Below, in pieces: positions 33,136 through 43,640 of a DNA stretch of 64,000 nucleotides. Within the stretch, counting starts at the first letter, position 1. Each line of letters opens with the position of its first letter. Source of the DNA: Crocodylus rhombifer. Lineage: Eukaryota; Chordata; Crocodylia; Crocodylidae. The stretch spans positions 248,001-312,000 of the forward strand of contig JAVSML010000964.1 of NCBI GenBank assembly GCA_038503035.1, read 5' to 3'. The position numbers and the translations under genes were made by a program. The notes beneath the pieces are model-generated. The model saw nothing but the letters and a program-made list of their open reading frames with translations. It had not been told where the DNA came from and made no database searches.

Positions 33136-34340
33136 CAGTGGTGGTGAGTGGGGGAGAAGTGGCAGTGAGAGGTGGGCAATAGGGTAGTGGCAGCAAGTGG
33201 ACAAGATGGAAGTGACAGCAAGCAGGTGGGAGTGAAGCGGCAGTTGGGCAGGAGCAGAGACCCTGCACCGGTGCCCCAGGGCTGGGTCCAACTGGAACCC
33301 AGGGTGGGGCAGCAGGAGCATGACCTGGGCTGGAGTGGGTCCACCTGGTTTCATTGCATGGGGCTCCCCGGGGCTCACATGCAGTTCATGGGTTCTCCGC
33401 CTGCACCATGTGCTTCCAGGGGGAGCCCCATGTGATGGAGCCAATGGCCTGGTTCCACTCACTGTCACATGCAGGAATGACAGGAAGTTCCATGCTTCCC
33501 CCAAGAAGCCCCTTACCCTGCCACTCCAGTTGAGCCCTATGACCTGCACTGCCAGCTTCATCTGCACAGAACAGATCCAGCAATACAGGGCTCAGGCAGA
33601 GAATCCAGGAACTGCATGTGAGCCCTGCACAATGGAGCCAGTGGCCCAGCCATATGCAGTCCTGGGCTTCTTTTAGACTAGGGATGGAGAGTACACATCA
33701 ACAGTATAAGTGATCAGAAACCAGTTCAAATCTGTAACACAACAGAAGTTCAGTGTACATAAACCACATCCAAAATGGCTGAAACCAGTTCAAGATAAAC
33801 GTGGATTGGTGTAGTATCAGACCTAACTGATTCAAGTCTGGGAAAGTGCAGGTTCCTTACTAAATGGAGGAGACAACCTAGTGACAGATGAGGTGGAAAA
33901 GGCTGAAGTATTTGATGCCTTTTTCATCTCAATCTTCGCAGGCCAGGTCAGCTCCCAGACTGTTGCACCTGGCAGTACAGTTTGGGGAGAAGATGAGCAT
34001 CCAACACTGGTAGAAGAAAAACTGGACATGTACAAGTCAATGGGCCAAACCGGATGCACCCATGGGTGTTGAGGGAGATGGCCAGTATGATTGCAGAGCC
34101 ACTGGTCATTATCTTTGCAAACTTCTGACAATTGGGAGAAGTCCCGGGTGATTGGCAAAGGGTAAATATAGTGCCCATCTTTAAGAAAGGGAAGAAGGAA
34201 GATCCAGGGAACTACAGACCAGTTAGTTTCACCTCAGTCCTTGGAAAAGTAATGGAACAGGTCCTCAAAGACTCATCTCTAAGCATTTAAAAGAGGAGCA
34301 GGTGATTAGGATCAGTCAACATAGATTCACCGAGGGCAAC

Positions 34341-34376
34341 TAGGTCTCATGCTTGTTCTGTATAGTGTGAGACCTA
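34341..34376. repeat. 9-bp inverted repeat at the LTR-like junction
   Basis: TAGGTCTCA (34,341-34,349) and TGAGACCTA (34,368-34,376) are exact inverses around an 18-bp spacer, straddling the point where CR1 similarity stops. Confidence 0.85.
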
Positions 34377-34839
34377 GGGATGGTTATACATTGCCCTTCC
34401 CACTGGTTCTTGGGAAGTGGAGATTCTGGACCTCCATGTTGCAGATGAAGCACTCCAGAGCTTCCAGACACAGTCTCACATCACACACACACTATAATAA
34501 ACTTACAGGAGACACTCACACTGCATTTCACTCACTCGCACTGAAATTAAATAAAGCACATACACCACAGAACAGACACAAGGAAGAGACAATGACACAC
34601 ACCACAAGATACTCTGGGCACATGCAGTACCCCCATTTATGTGCTCTGCTTGTCTCTCATCACATCTTCTGTCAATCATGTTGTAAGCCAATCAAAACCT
34701 TATGCACACAGCACTCATTTATCTTTCCACATGTTTCTTTTTTGCAGCCGACACCCAATTTCACTGAATTTCCCACTCAGAGGTTACTAGAACTGCGCAT
34801 GCTCCAGGCCTCTTAATAAGATTTAACAGGGTCATGACA
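34366..34839 (-). mobile_element. LTR-like insertion (solo LTR, minus orientation)
   Basis: About 474 bp of non-CR1 sequence inside the CR1. Read on the minus strand it starts TGTCATGACC (34,839 downward). It has GAGCATGCGCAG, an inverted CCAAT box (GATTGG at 34,688-34,693), ATTGACAG and TATA-like CATAAATGGGGG (about 34,631-34,641). This is the same order as in the solo LTR at 15.75 kb, so I infer a related LTR. The end GGTCTCACA (plus 34,366) is a plausible 3' terminus. No matching target duplication was found, and the ends are uncertain. Confidence 0.5.
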
Positions 34840-35788
34840 CGCATAATGAGGCTACAACCTGGATGGACTTGTAAGGTGCGTGGATCATAACTTCATGATG
34901 CTTAACATGGAGAAATGTAAAATGCTCCATCTGGGGACGAATCATCCACAACACATTTACAGGCTCTGCAGTGCTATGCTTGCCAGCACCAAAACTGAAA
35001 GAGACCTGGGTGTTGTGATAGACCACAGAATCAACATGAGCCACCAATGCAATGCCATAGCTGGCACAGTGAATCAAAGACTGGTATGCATCTACCAGTC
35101 CATCTCAAGCAAGACTAAGGATGTTGTCTTCCTGCCTGCTTGGCCTTGGTGGGATCACAGCTTGAGTACTGTAGCCAGTTCAAGGCACCACATTTCAGGA
35201 AGGCTGTAGAGAAGCTTGAGAGAGTGCAAAGGAGGGGCACATACATGATTAGAGGTCTGGAGAGCAGGTCATATGAGAAGAGGTTGAAAGATATGGGAGT
35301 GTTCAGCCTGGAAAAGAGATGACTTAAAGGGGATTTGGTGGCAACCTATAAGTATATTAAGGGTGTACAACAGAGTGTGGTGGAGCATCTGTTCACAAAG
35401 GCACCCAGGGGAAACAAGAAACAATGGGAGCAAACTGATTGAAGATCACTTCAGATTGGACATAAGGAAAAACTTCTTTACAATTTGAGTGCCAAGAGGC
35501 TGGAAAAGATTCCCCTCAGAGGTGATACAGTCACCCACCCCGGCAATCTTCAAAAAACATCTTGACACCCACCTCGCTGGGGTATCTGACTCCAGCAGTC
35601 TTTCTTGCCCAAGTACAGAGTGGCTGGACCTGATGATCTTGTGAGGTTCCTTCCAGACCCTAACATATATGAATCTGTGAATCTATGTATCATAAAGGGC
35701 AGAAGTTCAGGTCTTCTGGAATCCTCCAACCCTCTAGTCATACCTATATGAGGCAGTCCATTAAGGATGCAAGTCTGGGATTCTACAG

Positions 35789-36060
35789 TGGCAGATGATA
35801 GAACAAGGAGTAAGTCTCAAGTTGGAGCAAGGGAAGTTTAGGTTCGATATTAGAACGAACTTTCTCACTAGGAGGGTAGTAAAGGACTGGAACAGGTTAA
35901 CTAGAGAGGTGGTGGAAGCTCCATCCTTGGAGGTTTCCAAGACCTAGCTAGACAAAGCCTTGGGTGGGATGATCTAGTTGGGGATGGTCCTTCTTCGAGC
36001 AGGTGGCTGGACGACATGACTGAGGTCCCTTCCAACTTTAATTTTCTATAATCCTATGAT
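35789..36060 (+). mobile_element. CR1 LINE 3' fragment, second subfamily
   Basis: GATGATAGAACAAGGAGTAA, TTTCTCACTAGGAGGGTAGT, GAACAGGTTAACTAGAGAGG, CATGACTGAGGTCCCTTCCA and the terminal TATAATCCTATGAT are CR1 3' sequence of a different subfamily from the copy just upstream. The two are separated by about 96 bp of unassigned sequence. It has no ORF2 remnant beyond a few codons. Confidence 0.85.
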
Positions 36061-36407
36061 TTAGGTTAAATTAACTTATTGAACTTCTGTCTCATATCCC
36101 CCCAGGATTCAAGTTAACTCAGTCACCCAGCATCCCAGGATGCTTTGAACCTCCCCTGCAAACTTCCCCTCTCAAGGTGGGCAGGCTGGCCTTAGCCTAA
36201 GCTCTCTGTTCCAGCCCAACAGGGAGGCATACTCTAGCACCCACTCTTTTCTGTCCTTGGCCAGTGCAGGCATGTGGTTGCATTTCCAGATTGAAAAATA
36301 AATGTCTGTTCACTTACATATTGGTTCAATCTATGCAGTGTAGCTCAATCTGCTACAATAGAATCTATTTAGTCTGAGGCTTTTTGATTGTCTTTTCTTA
36401 GCTATAC

Positions 36408-37916
36408 TGTTCTGTAAGAAAACAGGTACACTTCTACAGTAGTTTTGTAACAAGAAAGTCAAGAGAACCTGCGGTCACTTGCATTTGCATGTTGTACACT
36501 GCGATAGCCTGATTTCTGATTGTGAATATCATTAAACCATTTATTTCAAATGTGTAGTAAGGAAAGAGTGGGCAGGTCACATGCAGTTGCAGCTAAATCA
36601 GATATTCTCTTCATTTTGAGGTTTTTTTTGCCTATTGACCTCTTGAGATAATTTATGAATAAAAGAAAGCAGACAGGCAAATGGAAGGGAGGATTCAGTG
36701 TGAAGTGGACAGTAAGACCTGCTCATCTTTCTGACCAAGAGGTCCATTTGTAACTCTGCTCTTAGTGAAACAGGTCAGCAAAATACAGCTTTTCATTTGT
36801 TTGGTGTGAAACCCTGGTAGGGTGACTGCTAGTGTTCAACAATACTGGAAAGGAGCTGGAGGTGAAAGGGTACATTTTTTGCCTTGTCACATGCACTGCC
36901 TGACTCTGAGCCACATGATCCTTCCAGCATTGCTTCATCTCTCAGGAAAACACTGGTGGGGGTTGAGCAGAAATCAGATATAATGGGTAAGACAGACACA
37001 AACATTGCTTATGTGTTCCTTTTCTATACTGATTTTAAAATGTAAACGACTAATTTCCTAATAAATCATTAAGGATTATTTCCCCTGCATACAGCATTAC
37101 ATAATTGGTCACATGCATTTGTGAGTTTCTACCTTTCTATATAGCACCAGACATAGGTGCTGTCAGAGGAGGGGGTAATGGATTAATAATGAGATCTGGA
37201 ATGGCAAATCTGCATATCTCACTTTCCTCTTAATCTACTGGGCAAAAAGCATGAGAGTTATAAGCATGGCTCAGAGAAAAAGATGAAGGAAGAAGCCATG
37301 TGAAATAAAAACCAGGGTAAAAGAGAAGCAGAGAAAAGGGGGAAATGAAAGTGCAAGGGACAGACATACAAAACGCCCTGTATCTAGCTGCTTTTATGTT
37401 TCCTTATAAAATGAATAAAAATAATGAAAGGTCAGAATCAGGCATTCTGGATGTAGATATGTAGGGTTGACCTCAAAGATAGCTCCAAACAGGCTGTGCT
37501 AGGTGAACCACCCTCTCAATCCATAACTTATCTCTCAGCTGTTGCACATTATACTTCCTTTTCTTCAAGCACAACCCTTCTAGGAAATAGTCTGCCCCTA
37601 CTTGGGTCTCCTACTTTGTTTAGCTGTAATTATGGGTAGTAGAGAAACATGTGGGGTTAAGAATTAGAAGTTGTGGGATTGTTGTTGCCTGACATTCTTT
37701 GCTTGCAGTCCAAGCTGCAGACAGCGGTGGGTTAGAATGCAGGCCTGGACTCGACTGCCACTGAGGGTTCATACTGTATATGTAAATACTTAAAAGTAAG
37801 TACAAGCAAAGCATTGCAATTTTCTTATTAAAAATATAATTTTTTATCCTAAATTATAATTTAATTTTTTTAGATTTTTAGTTTGTGAAAATAATTTAAG
37901 GTTCTGGTTTTGCATC
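36408..37916. other. AT-rich sequence, no gene recognised
   Basis: No repeat ends or domain-bearing frames seen. Part of it (36,450-36,620) reads as non-repetitive. Confidence 0.4.
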
Positions 37917-39020
37917 TCAATTTTGGCTAGGAAAACATTTTGCCGGCTGAAAAATTTTCCTGGCCAGGAAACTCATGTCTAAATTAGTACTAGTCATAAT
38001 AATGATGCATTTAATTGTACTGTGAACATAGAAAAGAGCAGTTATACTTATTCTGTGAAGCTGTCTAGAAGCTGAAGCTTTTATTTTGCATCTATGTTGC
38101 TCACAGAGTAAGATTAAAGGAATACAAAGCCCAATCAGATCACCCCTGAGCCTGCGCTTTTCCAGGCTAAAGAGTCCCATGGCTCTCAGCCTGTCATCAT
38201 AAGATCTGTTTTCCTGACCTCTGATCATGCGCGTGGCTCTCCTCTGGACTCTCTCAAGCTTCTCCACATCCTTTTTGAATTGTGGAGCCCAAAACTGGAC
38301 ACAGTACTCCAGTTGCGGCCTCACTAAGGCCGAGTACAAGGGGAGAATGACGTCCCGGGATTTGCTCGAGAAGCATCTACGGATGCAAGCCAGCGTTTTG
38401 GTCACTTTACTAGCCGCAGCATCGCATTGCAGGCTCATGTTCATCTTGTGGTCAATGATGACCCCCAAGTCTCTTTCTTCTGTAGTGCTATCCAACATAG
38501 CACTGCCGAGCCTATAAGAATGCTGCAGGTTTTTCCTCCCAAGGTGGAGAACCTTGCATTTTTCGGTGTTAAACACCATCAGGTTCTCATCTGCCCATTT
38601 GCTGAGCTTGTCCAGGTCAGCCTGGATCACCCGCCTATCTTCTGGCATGGATGCTTTGCCCCAAAGTTTGGTGTCATCGGCGAACTTGGCCAGTCCACTC
38701 CTGACTCCAATGTCCACATCATTAATGAAGATGTTGAACAGGATGGGTCCAAGGACAGAGCCTTGAGGGACCCCACTGGTCACAGGGCACCACGATGAGT
38801 GACTGCCATCAATTACAACCCTCTGGGTCCAACCACGGAGCCAGTTTCCCAGCCAGCGGATCGTGGTGGAGCCAAGGCCACAACTGGCCAGTTTGGCCAA
38901 GAGGTGATCATGGGATACCAGATCAAAGGCTTTTTTGAAGTCAAGATATATGACATCAATCTCTTCTCCCTTGTCCAGGTGATAGGTCACCTGGTCATAG
39001 AAGGAAATGAGATTGGTCAA
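37917..39020 (-). pseudogene. CR1 reverse-transcriptase fragment with uninterrupted frame
   Basis: The 367-codon frame has about 295 CR1 codons (39,020 down to 38,134) and then 72 codons of unrelated flank. CR1 motifs in order from residue 1: TNLISFYDQVTYHLDKGEE, YLDFKKAFDLVSHDHL, WLGNWLRGWTQRVV, VTSGVPQGSVLGPILFNIF, SGLAKFADDTKLWGKA (catalytic FADD intact), WADENLMVFNTEKCKVLHLG, RDLGVIIDHKMNM, SALVRPQLEYCVQFWAPQFK, KLERVQRRATRMIRG and FSLEKRRLRGDL. The fingers region, endonuclease and C-terminal end are missing. It therefore cannot act alone, yet it has no stop or frameshift over about 890 bp, suggesting a young copy. The apparent start methionine is internal to ORF2. Confidence 0.92.
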
Positions 39021-39047
39021 ACAAGACCTACCTGCAACAAACCTGTA
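38134..39047 (-). mobile_element. CR1 LINE internal fragment, missing both ends
   Basis: Minus-strand CR1 sequence from the middle of RT to shortly after the LEKRRLRGDL motif. It is close to the 13.7-kb copy. The 5' side stops near 39,047, as in usual 5' truncation, but the 3' side stops at 38,134 before the stop codon and untranslated region. CR1 copies are primed from their 3' end, so a missing 3' end points to later deletion or rearrangement. A duplicated GC-rich repeat abuts the 39,047 border. Confidence 0.92.
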
Positions 39048-39345
39048 GGGCAGTGGGGATTGCTTCCCCTTCTGGCAGCCGCTGATGAGTGTGGGGCTTT
39101 AAAAAAAAAAAGTGCCAGGATGCTGGGGCTGGGTGAGGCAGCCATTGACGGGGCTAGGAGAGTGTGTTGGAGATGTGGGCTCATGGCAGAGCCCCCCATG
39201 CAGCATGGGGCAGTGGGGTATAGAGGAGATTGCCCCCTCACCTGGCAACAGCTGGTGAATGCATGGCTTTTTTTTTAAGAGTCGGGACACTGGGGCCGGG
39301 TGGGGCAGCCATTCATGGGGCTGGGAGAGTGGGCGGGGGGTGGGG
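39048..39345. repeat. Two-copy imperfect tandem repeat, GC-rich
   Basis: Unit 1 (from about 39,050) and unit 2 (from about 39,208) share GCAGTGGGG, a GATGAGTG/GGTGAATG segment, a homopolymer (A11 in unit 1, T8 in unit 2), GGGGCTGGGTGAGGCAGCC versus GGGGCCGGGTGGGGCAGCC, and GGGGCT(A/G)GGAGAGTG. The period is about 160-190 bp. Possibly the interior of the AATCGATTC-type repeat that follows. Confidence 0.65.
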
Positions 39346-39352
39346 CCTGTTT

Positions 39353-39490
39353 GGTTTGGAGATTTGGCTAATTCAGCGGCTGAATCTCTGAATCAGATTT
39401 AGATGAATTGATTCAGGACTGTGAGTTGAATCACCAAATTGAATTACTGTCCCCCAAAGTGGCCGAATCTGAAGTGAATACTAGCTGCTT
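39353..39490 (+). repeat. GAATC-rich dispersed repeat, copy 1
   Basis: GATTTGGCTAATTC, GAATCTCTGAATCAGATT, GAATTGATTCAGGAC, AATTGAATTACTGTCCCC, GTGGCCGAATCTGA and TAGCTGCTTTGCAGAGACC parallel the sequence at 47,555-47,695 in the same order. Probably the right part of a DNA transposon; family not determined. Confidence 0.55.
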
Positions 39491-41084
39491 TGCAGAGACC
39501 TAGGAAAAAGAATAATTTCCCATCTCCTCCATTTGTAGGCCTTAGCCATTTGTACAGTGGAACAAAGAAATAAATGTTTTTCTATAGTTTATAACCAGTA
39601 CTGTAGTTACCCAATGCTAAATCTGTCATTGGTCAAATGTACCCTTTTTCTTTCTTCCTTTTTTTTAACCTTGGATGCTCCCAAAATCTTAGTCATTAGT
39701 TTCAAAATCTATTAGCACTGGGTTGAACAACAGTCCACATTCCATTACCGCTGCCAAGATGATTGTAAGCTCATTATTCTTCTGACTTGTTAATTTGTAT
39801 TAGTTGTCCTTTAACTTTTTAACTTCCTTTCTCTTAGATTCTAATCTGTCCGTGAAGTTTGGTCCTGTTATTGTGTAGCTGCAGGCTGAATCTCTCACAC
39901 TTGGCTTTCACTGTTTATTTTCACAAATGGTGTCTATTTCAGCTTTTATTCTTATATATATTATTGATTGAGCATCAACTGTGTATTACACAGAAGAAAA
40001 TGATACTGCTCTTTCCATAGGACATATAACACACAACTTGCTAAAAAATAGTAGGATAGTAATAATTTAGTTTATCTAGATCTAGATGGCTGAGTTAATT
40101 TGTCACAAATATGTGATGAGTTGATGTTTCTGACTGGCTGACTTAATGAGATACTTGTATCCAAATATTTAGAATAGTTGATCATCATTATGCTGTTGTC
40201 ATTTTTTAAATGAGTGTCTTCTATTGTTGATATCTAAATAAATAATTTGTTCTAAATGTTAACCTGTTTTTCATTTTTCTTTCCTAATTGTTGATATCTT
40301 ATTTATGAGCCTTGCAGACAATAACGAATCTGATAGAAAGAGCTGAATAGGTAAGGAACGCAGAGAGAGAGAGAGAGGATGTCTTCCTCTTGTTTCTTGT
40401 CTTTAGTAGGAACAGAGGTTAGCTAGCGTTACACTCTTTTTAAAATAACATCTTTATTTTTTGTTTCCTCTTGTATTTCAAAATGAGTAATCAAAATTGG
40501 TCAAGCTCCAGTGTTCTACCTCCCACTTTCTGTTTGTTTCTACCATTAAAGCGATTGAGCTGCTTCTGTAGCTTTCTGCACTTTGTCTGCAAAGTCAGGG
40601 ATGGTGACATACTCCCCATGACACTGTTCTAGATTAAATCCTTAACAATAGCTTAATTCTAGGGACATGAAGATGGGGCTGTGAGATGTGGAGGCAGTGC
40701 ACTTATGGTGTCTAGCTTGGACTTCTGCCAACCCTGTCAATCTAGCTGTAAATGGTCTTGGGGAGTCAAGGGTGGCTGGATGTGATGCTAGCAATTCCCC
40801 TATCCCTTGTTTGTGTGCCATTGGCTACAGAAACTGGTATGTCCTGACCACATTAGCTGATTGACTTTGGGGGACCTTTGACTTTTTTGACAGATGGGTT
40901 CACTAAAGAGGTAAGTAATTTTTCCTGTTTCACAATTCTGATAGTCTCTCTTTAATTTGGGAGAATACCCTTCTTACTGGGTATGAAAGCTTTTGGGGGC
41001 TGGTGGATAGGCTGGTAGAATGTCTGCAGTGATTCATATTTTTTTTAACCTTTAAACCAAGCACTGACTTTGGATGTGTTAGTA
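39491..41084. other. AT-rich sequence, no gene recognised
   Basis: An (AG)8 tract at 40,362-40,377 is the only feature recognised. Confidence 0.4.
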
Positions 41085-41345
41085 CAGGGGTGGCCAGCCT
41101 GTGGCACATGTGCCACAAGTGGTATTGGAAGCCCCTGTGTGTGGCACACAGCAGACTGAGGGGGAAACAGGCAGCATAGTAGCAGATAGGGCAGGAAGCA
41201 GAACATCAGATCAGATAAGGAGCACAGGAAAGGAAGCAGAAAGCAGAGTGGCAGATCAGGTAGGGGAAGGAGATTGGAGTGATACTTGGGGAGGGTGCAG
41301 AGCAAACTTGTGGCATTCCTCCCAAAAAGATTGGCTCCTGCTGCT
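41085..41345 (+). mobile_element. hAT-type repeat (CAGGGGTGGCCAGCC), copy 1
   Basis: Starts CAGGGGTGGCCAGCCTGTGG, then CACATGTGCCACAAG, GTGTGGCACACAGCAGACTG, a purine-rich CAGATCAGG/GGAAGCAGA region and CCCAAAAAGATTGGCTCC. It matches the minus strand of 49,490-49,795 throughout. Ends of this type (CAGGGGTGGCCAAC) belong to hAT non-autonomous repeats. No coding capacity. The right end was not located precisely. Confidence 0.6.
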
Positions 41346-43105
41346 CTACTCTCTCATGCATAGAGTGTAACAAGATTGTTGATGCCATTGATTGGTTTGT
41401 GTCAATGTTATTTTCTTGACAAGGCAAATGCACACTTGCTATATTCTGATTTCACAGGTATAATTTCAAAGACTTCTGTTTTGAAGTCTTTCATTCAGGA
41501 GCCATGGTAGTACTTGGTTCATTCCCCTTTAATTTAAAAAAAATGTTGGACTTGAAAATATTCATAAAATATCTAGACACATTAATGTAATCTAGCCTGT
41601 GTAAGAAAATATACATTAGTCACGTAGCTGAAAAGAGGCTGCTGAAGAAGCCGTAGTTTTACTCCCTAGGATAGCTGATAAATCACTTTCCCCATTAACT
41701 AGTGACATGTGCGTTAAACTAATGAGAATTATGTCTGCTGCAATGTAGTGTACTTTTATTCTTAGAGATTTTTCTCCAGCTTGTACACTTTCACCAGCAC
41801 TCTTAGCTAACTTTACAGCTAATTTTGCCTTTTGCTAATACACCATTCATACTTGATCCTGTTTGAAATGTTCCTGTTATTGATTATCATCTTTTCTCCC
41901 TCTCTCCTCCTCTTCATCTTCCCTTGGAAATAAGTGAGACAACAGAACCTGCTTTTTCAGCTTTTGATTATAGTGTGCATTAGGCATACAATGAAAACAG
42001 ACAAAAAGCAAAAGTGATGCTCTTGACAAAGGACGTGCTCCCACATTAATATGTTACTATCCTCCAGACAGCCATAAAAATCTCAAGTATGCAGGGTATA
42101 AGGCTAATGCTGCCTGCACAACAGGCATGTTTGAACATATGACCTTAAATTTCATCACTGATGCAATCTGTGTTTTAATGGAATTTGTTCTATAAGAGAT
42201 GGATGCAGGATTCTCTCCAGCTAAGGTATTCAGTTGCCTCCTTTGGGCCTGGTGGGTTTTATGGTTAGCTTTTTTCTGTGAGTTTCCTGTAATATCCTAA
42301 GGGCACTACTCTGAGTTCTGATTATGTTGGACTAACGCAACTGTTTGTATGTTCTGGTTCTCCACAGATATCCTAAATGGCTCAATGGGTGTACACTCTG
42401 CAAACTATGGTGGCCCTTTGGTACAAAAAATGCACTATTTATTTTGTAATACAGGATTTTCATATTTATGTGATAAAAACATTGGGTTTCTACTTCTTGG
42501 TTCAAAACCTGTCTACACATGTCCCTTGAGTGCCAGAACAATGGAGCAGAACAAACAGCAGGAATTCCAAAGCAGTAAAAGCTGAAGTGGGAGAAGCTGC
42601 CAGGTGGTAGAAGGAGGATTGGTATTGGACCAATCCTCTTTTGTGTTGAGGAAACATGCAGAGAACACATGTCCTTTCCCCCCTTCCATTCTGTTTATGC
42701 TAATAGGCATTAGAAAAAGGCTGCTTTGAGTTTGAAGGTCAAAACTCCACCTGAGTCTTCCAGCCCAGTGAGTTAGAAGGTTAACAGCCACTCTGCAACT
42801 AACAGCATGTAAAGGAGCAAGCTGGCTGGCATTGTATCTGGCTGTCTTTGACCCCCCAGTTCAAATGACTTGATACCCACTTACAGCTGGATCAGTCTAG
42901 GGGTAGCCCTTAATACAGGTCCAGAGCAAAGCTCAAACTCTTACCTCTGGAACCAGAGTGAGATTTATGTCAGGGCTTAACTACTCAGCCCTAACATATC
43001 CAGATAAGATTGGGCAGGTGGAATTAGAACACTAACCTAAAAAAGGAAACAAGACTGCCAACAAGTATTTCTAGTTCAATTAAAACCTGCTTAGGTGCAT
43101 ATAGA
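41346..43105. other. Unassigned sequence
   Basis: No gene or repeat family recognised. Frames in 42,330-42,790 have no domain features. Confidence 0.4.
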
Positions 43106-43106
43106 G

Positions 43107-43305
43107 CAGTGGTCACCAACCAGTGGATCTCAATCCACTGGTAGATCTCAGAGCCTCTTGGAGTCGATCCAAGGCTGGGGGGGCTGAGTGGCCGCATGCA
43201 TGCATGTGCATGCCCCAGCCCCGTTGTCAGTACATGGGGGAGGGAAGGGGCGTGGCCTAGATGAAGACCCCTGCAGTGAGGGACAGTGCTACAGAGGCAG
43301 GAGCA
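43107..43305 (+). mobile_element. hAT-type repeat (CAGTGGTCACCAACCAGT)
   Basis: Starts at CAGTGGTCACCAACCAG, followed by the hairpin AGTGGATCTCAATCCACT and GGTAGATCTCAGAGCC. This is the beginning of a repeat that I recognise as CAGTGGTCACCAACC...GTAGATC in vertebrates. The right end was not located. Confidence 0.5.
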
Positions 43306-43317
43306 GGGGTATATTGA

Positions 43318-43480
43318 GTGCACATCAATTACTATCTACACGTGCACATCAATGACTGTGCATTAAATTAGTCTAATGTGCCATTTGATAGTGCCAGTAC
43401 ATTCTACAGGTACTAGACAAATGGCACATTAGTTAATGCACTGAAGCACATGGGTGGACCCTGACTGGGAACAATTTGCT
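43318..43480. mobile_element. GTCTACAC-related MITE-like element
   Basis: ACTATCTACACGTGCACATC, GTGCATTAAATTAGTC, TGTGCCATTTGATAGTGCCA and an inverse AATGGCACATTAG segment give an internal inverted repeat around about 43,395. The words are shared with the other family copies. GC-rich sequence follows to about 43,640. Confidence 0.4.
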
Positions 43481-43640
43481 CCTGGTTGGCCCAGGCAGGA
43501 GGGGGCCACAAGTGTTGCCTGGCTAAGCCCCAATCTCTGTGGGGCAGAGGATGCTGTCCTGGGCTGGCAGGGGGCGTGAGGGTCAGGTCTGGGCTCTGGG
43601 GGTCGGGGCAGAGCTCCCCCTGGTTGCTGCAGGGTAAAGG

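Larger units (their letters stand above)
32791..33670. mobile_element. hAT-type element, left end clear, right end not found
   Basis: The left end CAGGGGTGGGGAAAATTGGG (32,791), followed by CCTATGGGCCAAATCC, matches the hAT class of ends (also at 5,563). The interior is GC-rich and low-complexity, with a CAG tract and long G-runs. The expected inverse end (CCCACCCCTG) is not seen before the next element starts at about 33,674, so the right border is arbitrary. Confidence 0.5.
33860..35340 (+). pseudogene. CR1 ORF2 remnant lacking the RT catalytic core
   Basis: Former reverse-transcriptase ORF. Recognisable pieces are the segment before RT (33,881-34,072), the RT entry region (DWQRVNIVPIFKKG, GNYRPVSFTSVLGK-type translation at about 34,150-34,250), a GFT-like block near 34,325, then after the gap NMEKCKMLHLG, RDLGVVIDHRINMS (34,910-35,050), and YCSQFKAPHFRKAVEKLERV with FSLEKR at the end (to about 35,322). 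The palm with VPQGS and FADD is absent. Several stops and frame changes. It cannot make an active enzyme. Confidence 0.85.
33843..35692 (+). mobile_element. CR1 LINE, interrupted and internally deleted
   Basis: Starts with the ORF2 linker (AEVFDAFFISIFAGQ region). It passes to the first RT motifs near 34,135-34,335, is replaced by non-CR1 sequence at about 34,366-34,839, and resumes with the C-terminal RT part from about 34,885. The 3' untranslated region follows with GATGATCTTGTGAGGTTCCT and ends at GAATCTGTGAATCTATG. About 150 codons of RT palm are missing across the insertion, so insertion alone does not explain it; a deletion is also needed. Confidence 0.88.
33674..36407 (+). mobile_element. 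DNA transposon (GGGCTAGGGACAGACATTC family), split by CR1 copies
   Basis: Left part 33,674-33,842: ACTAGGGATGG, TAAGTGATCAGAAACCAG, ATGGCTGAAACCAGTTCAAG, GTAGTATCAGACCTAACTGA. Right part 36,061-36,407: CACCCAGCATCCCAGGATGC, GCAGGCATG, GTCTGAGGCTTTTTGATTGT. These match, in order, the start and end of the intact-looking element at 56,156-57,093. Between them lie two CR1 fragments with an LTR-like insertion inside one, so this element was here first. No coding capacity. Confidence 0.75.

Noticed and set aside
32918..33567. Long proline/cysteine-rich or serine/glycine-rich frames on both strands
   Set aside because: Produced by CAG and G-run low-complexity DNA; open in several frames at once.
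38227..38798. Plus-strand frames of 96-123 codons at 38.2-38.8 kb
   Set aside because: Antisense shadows of the minus-strand CR1 reverse transcriptase.
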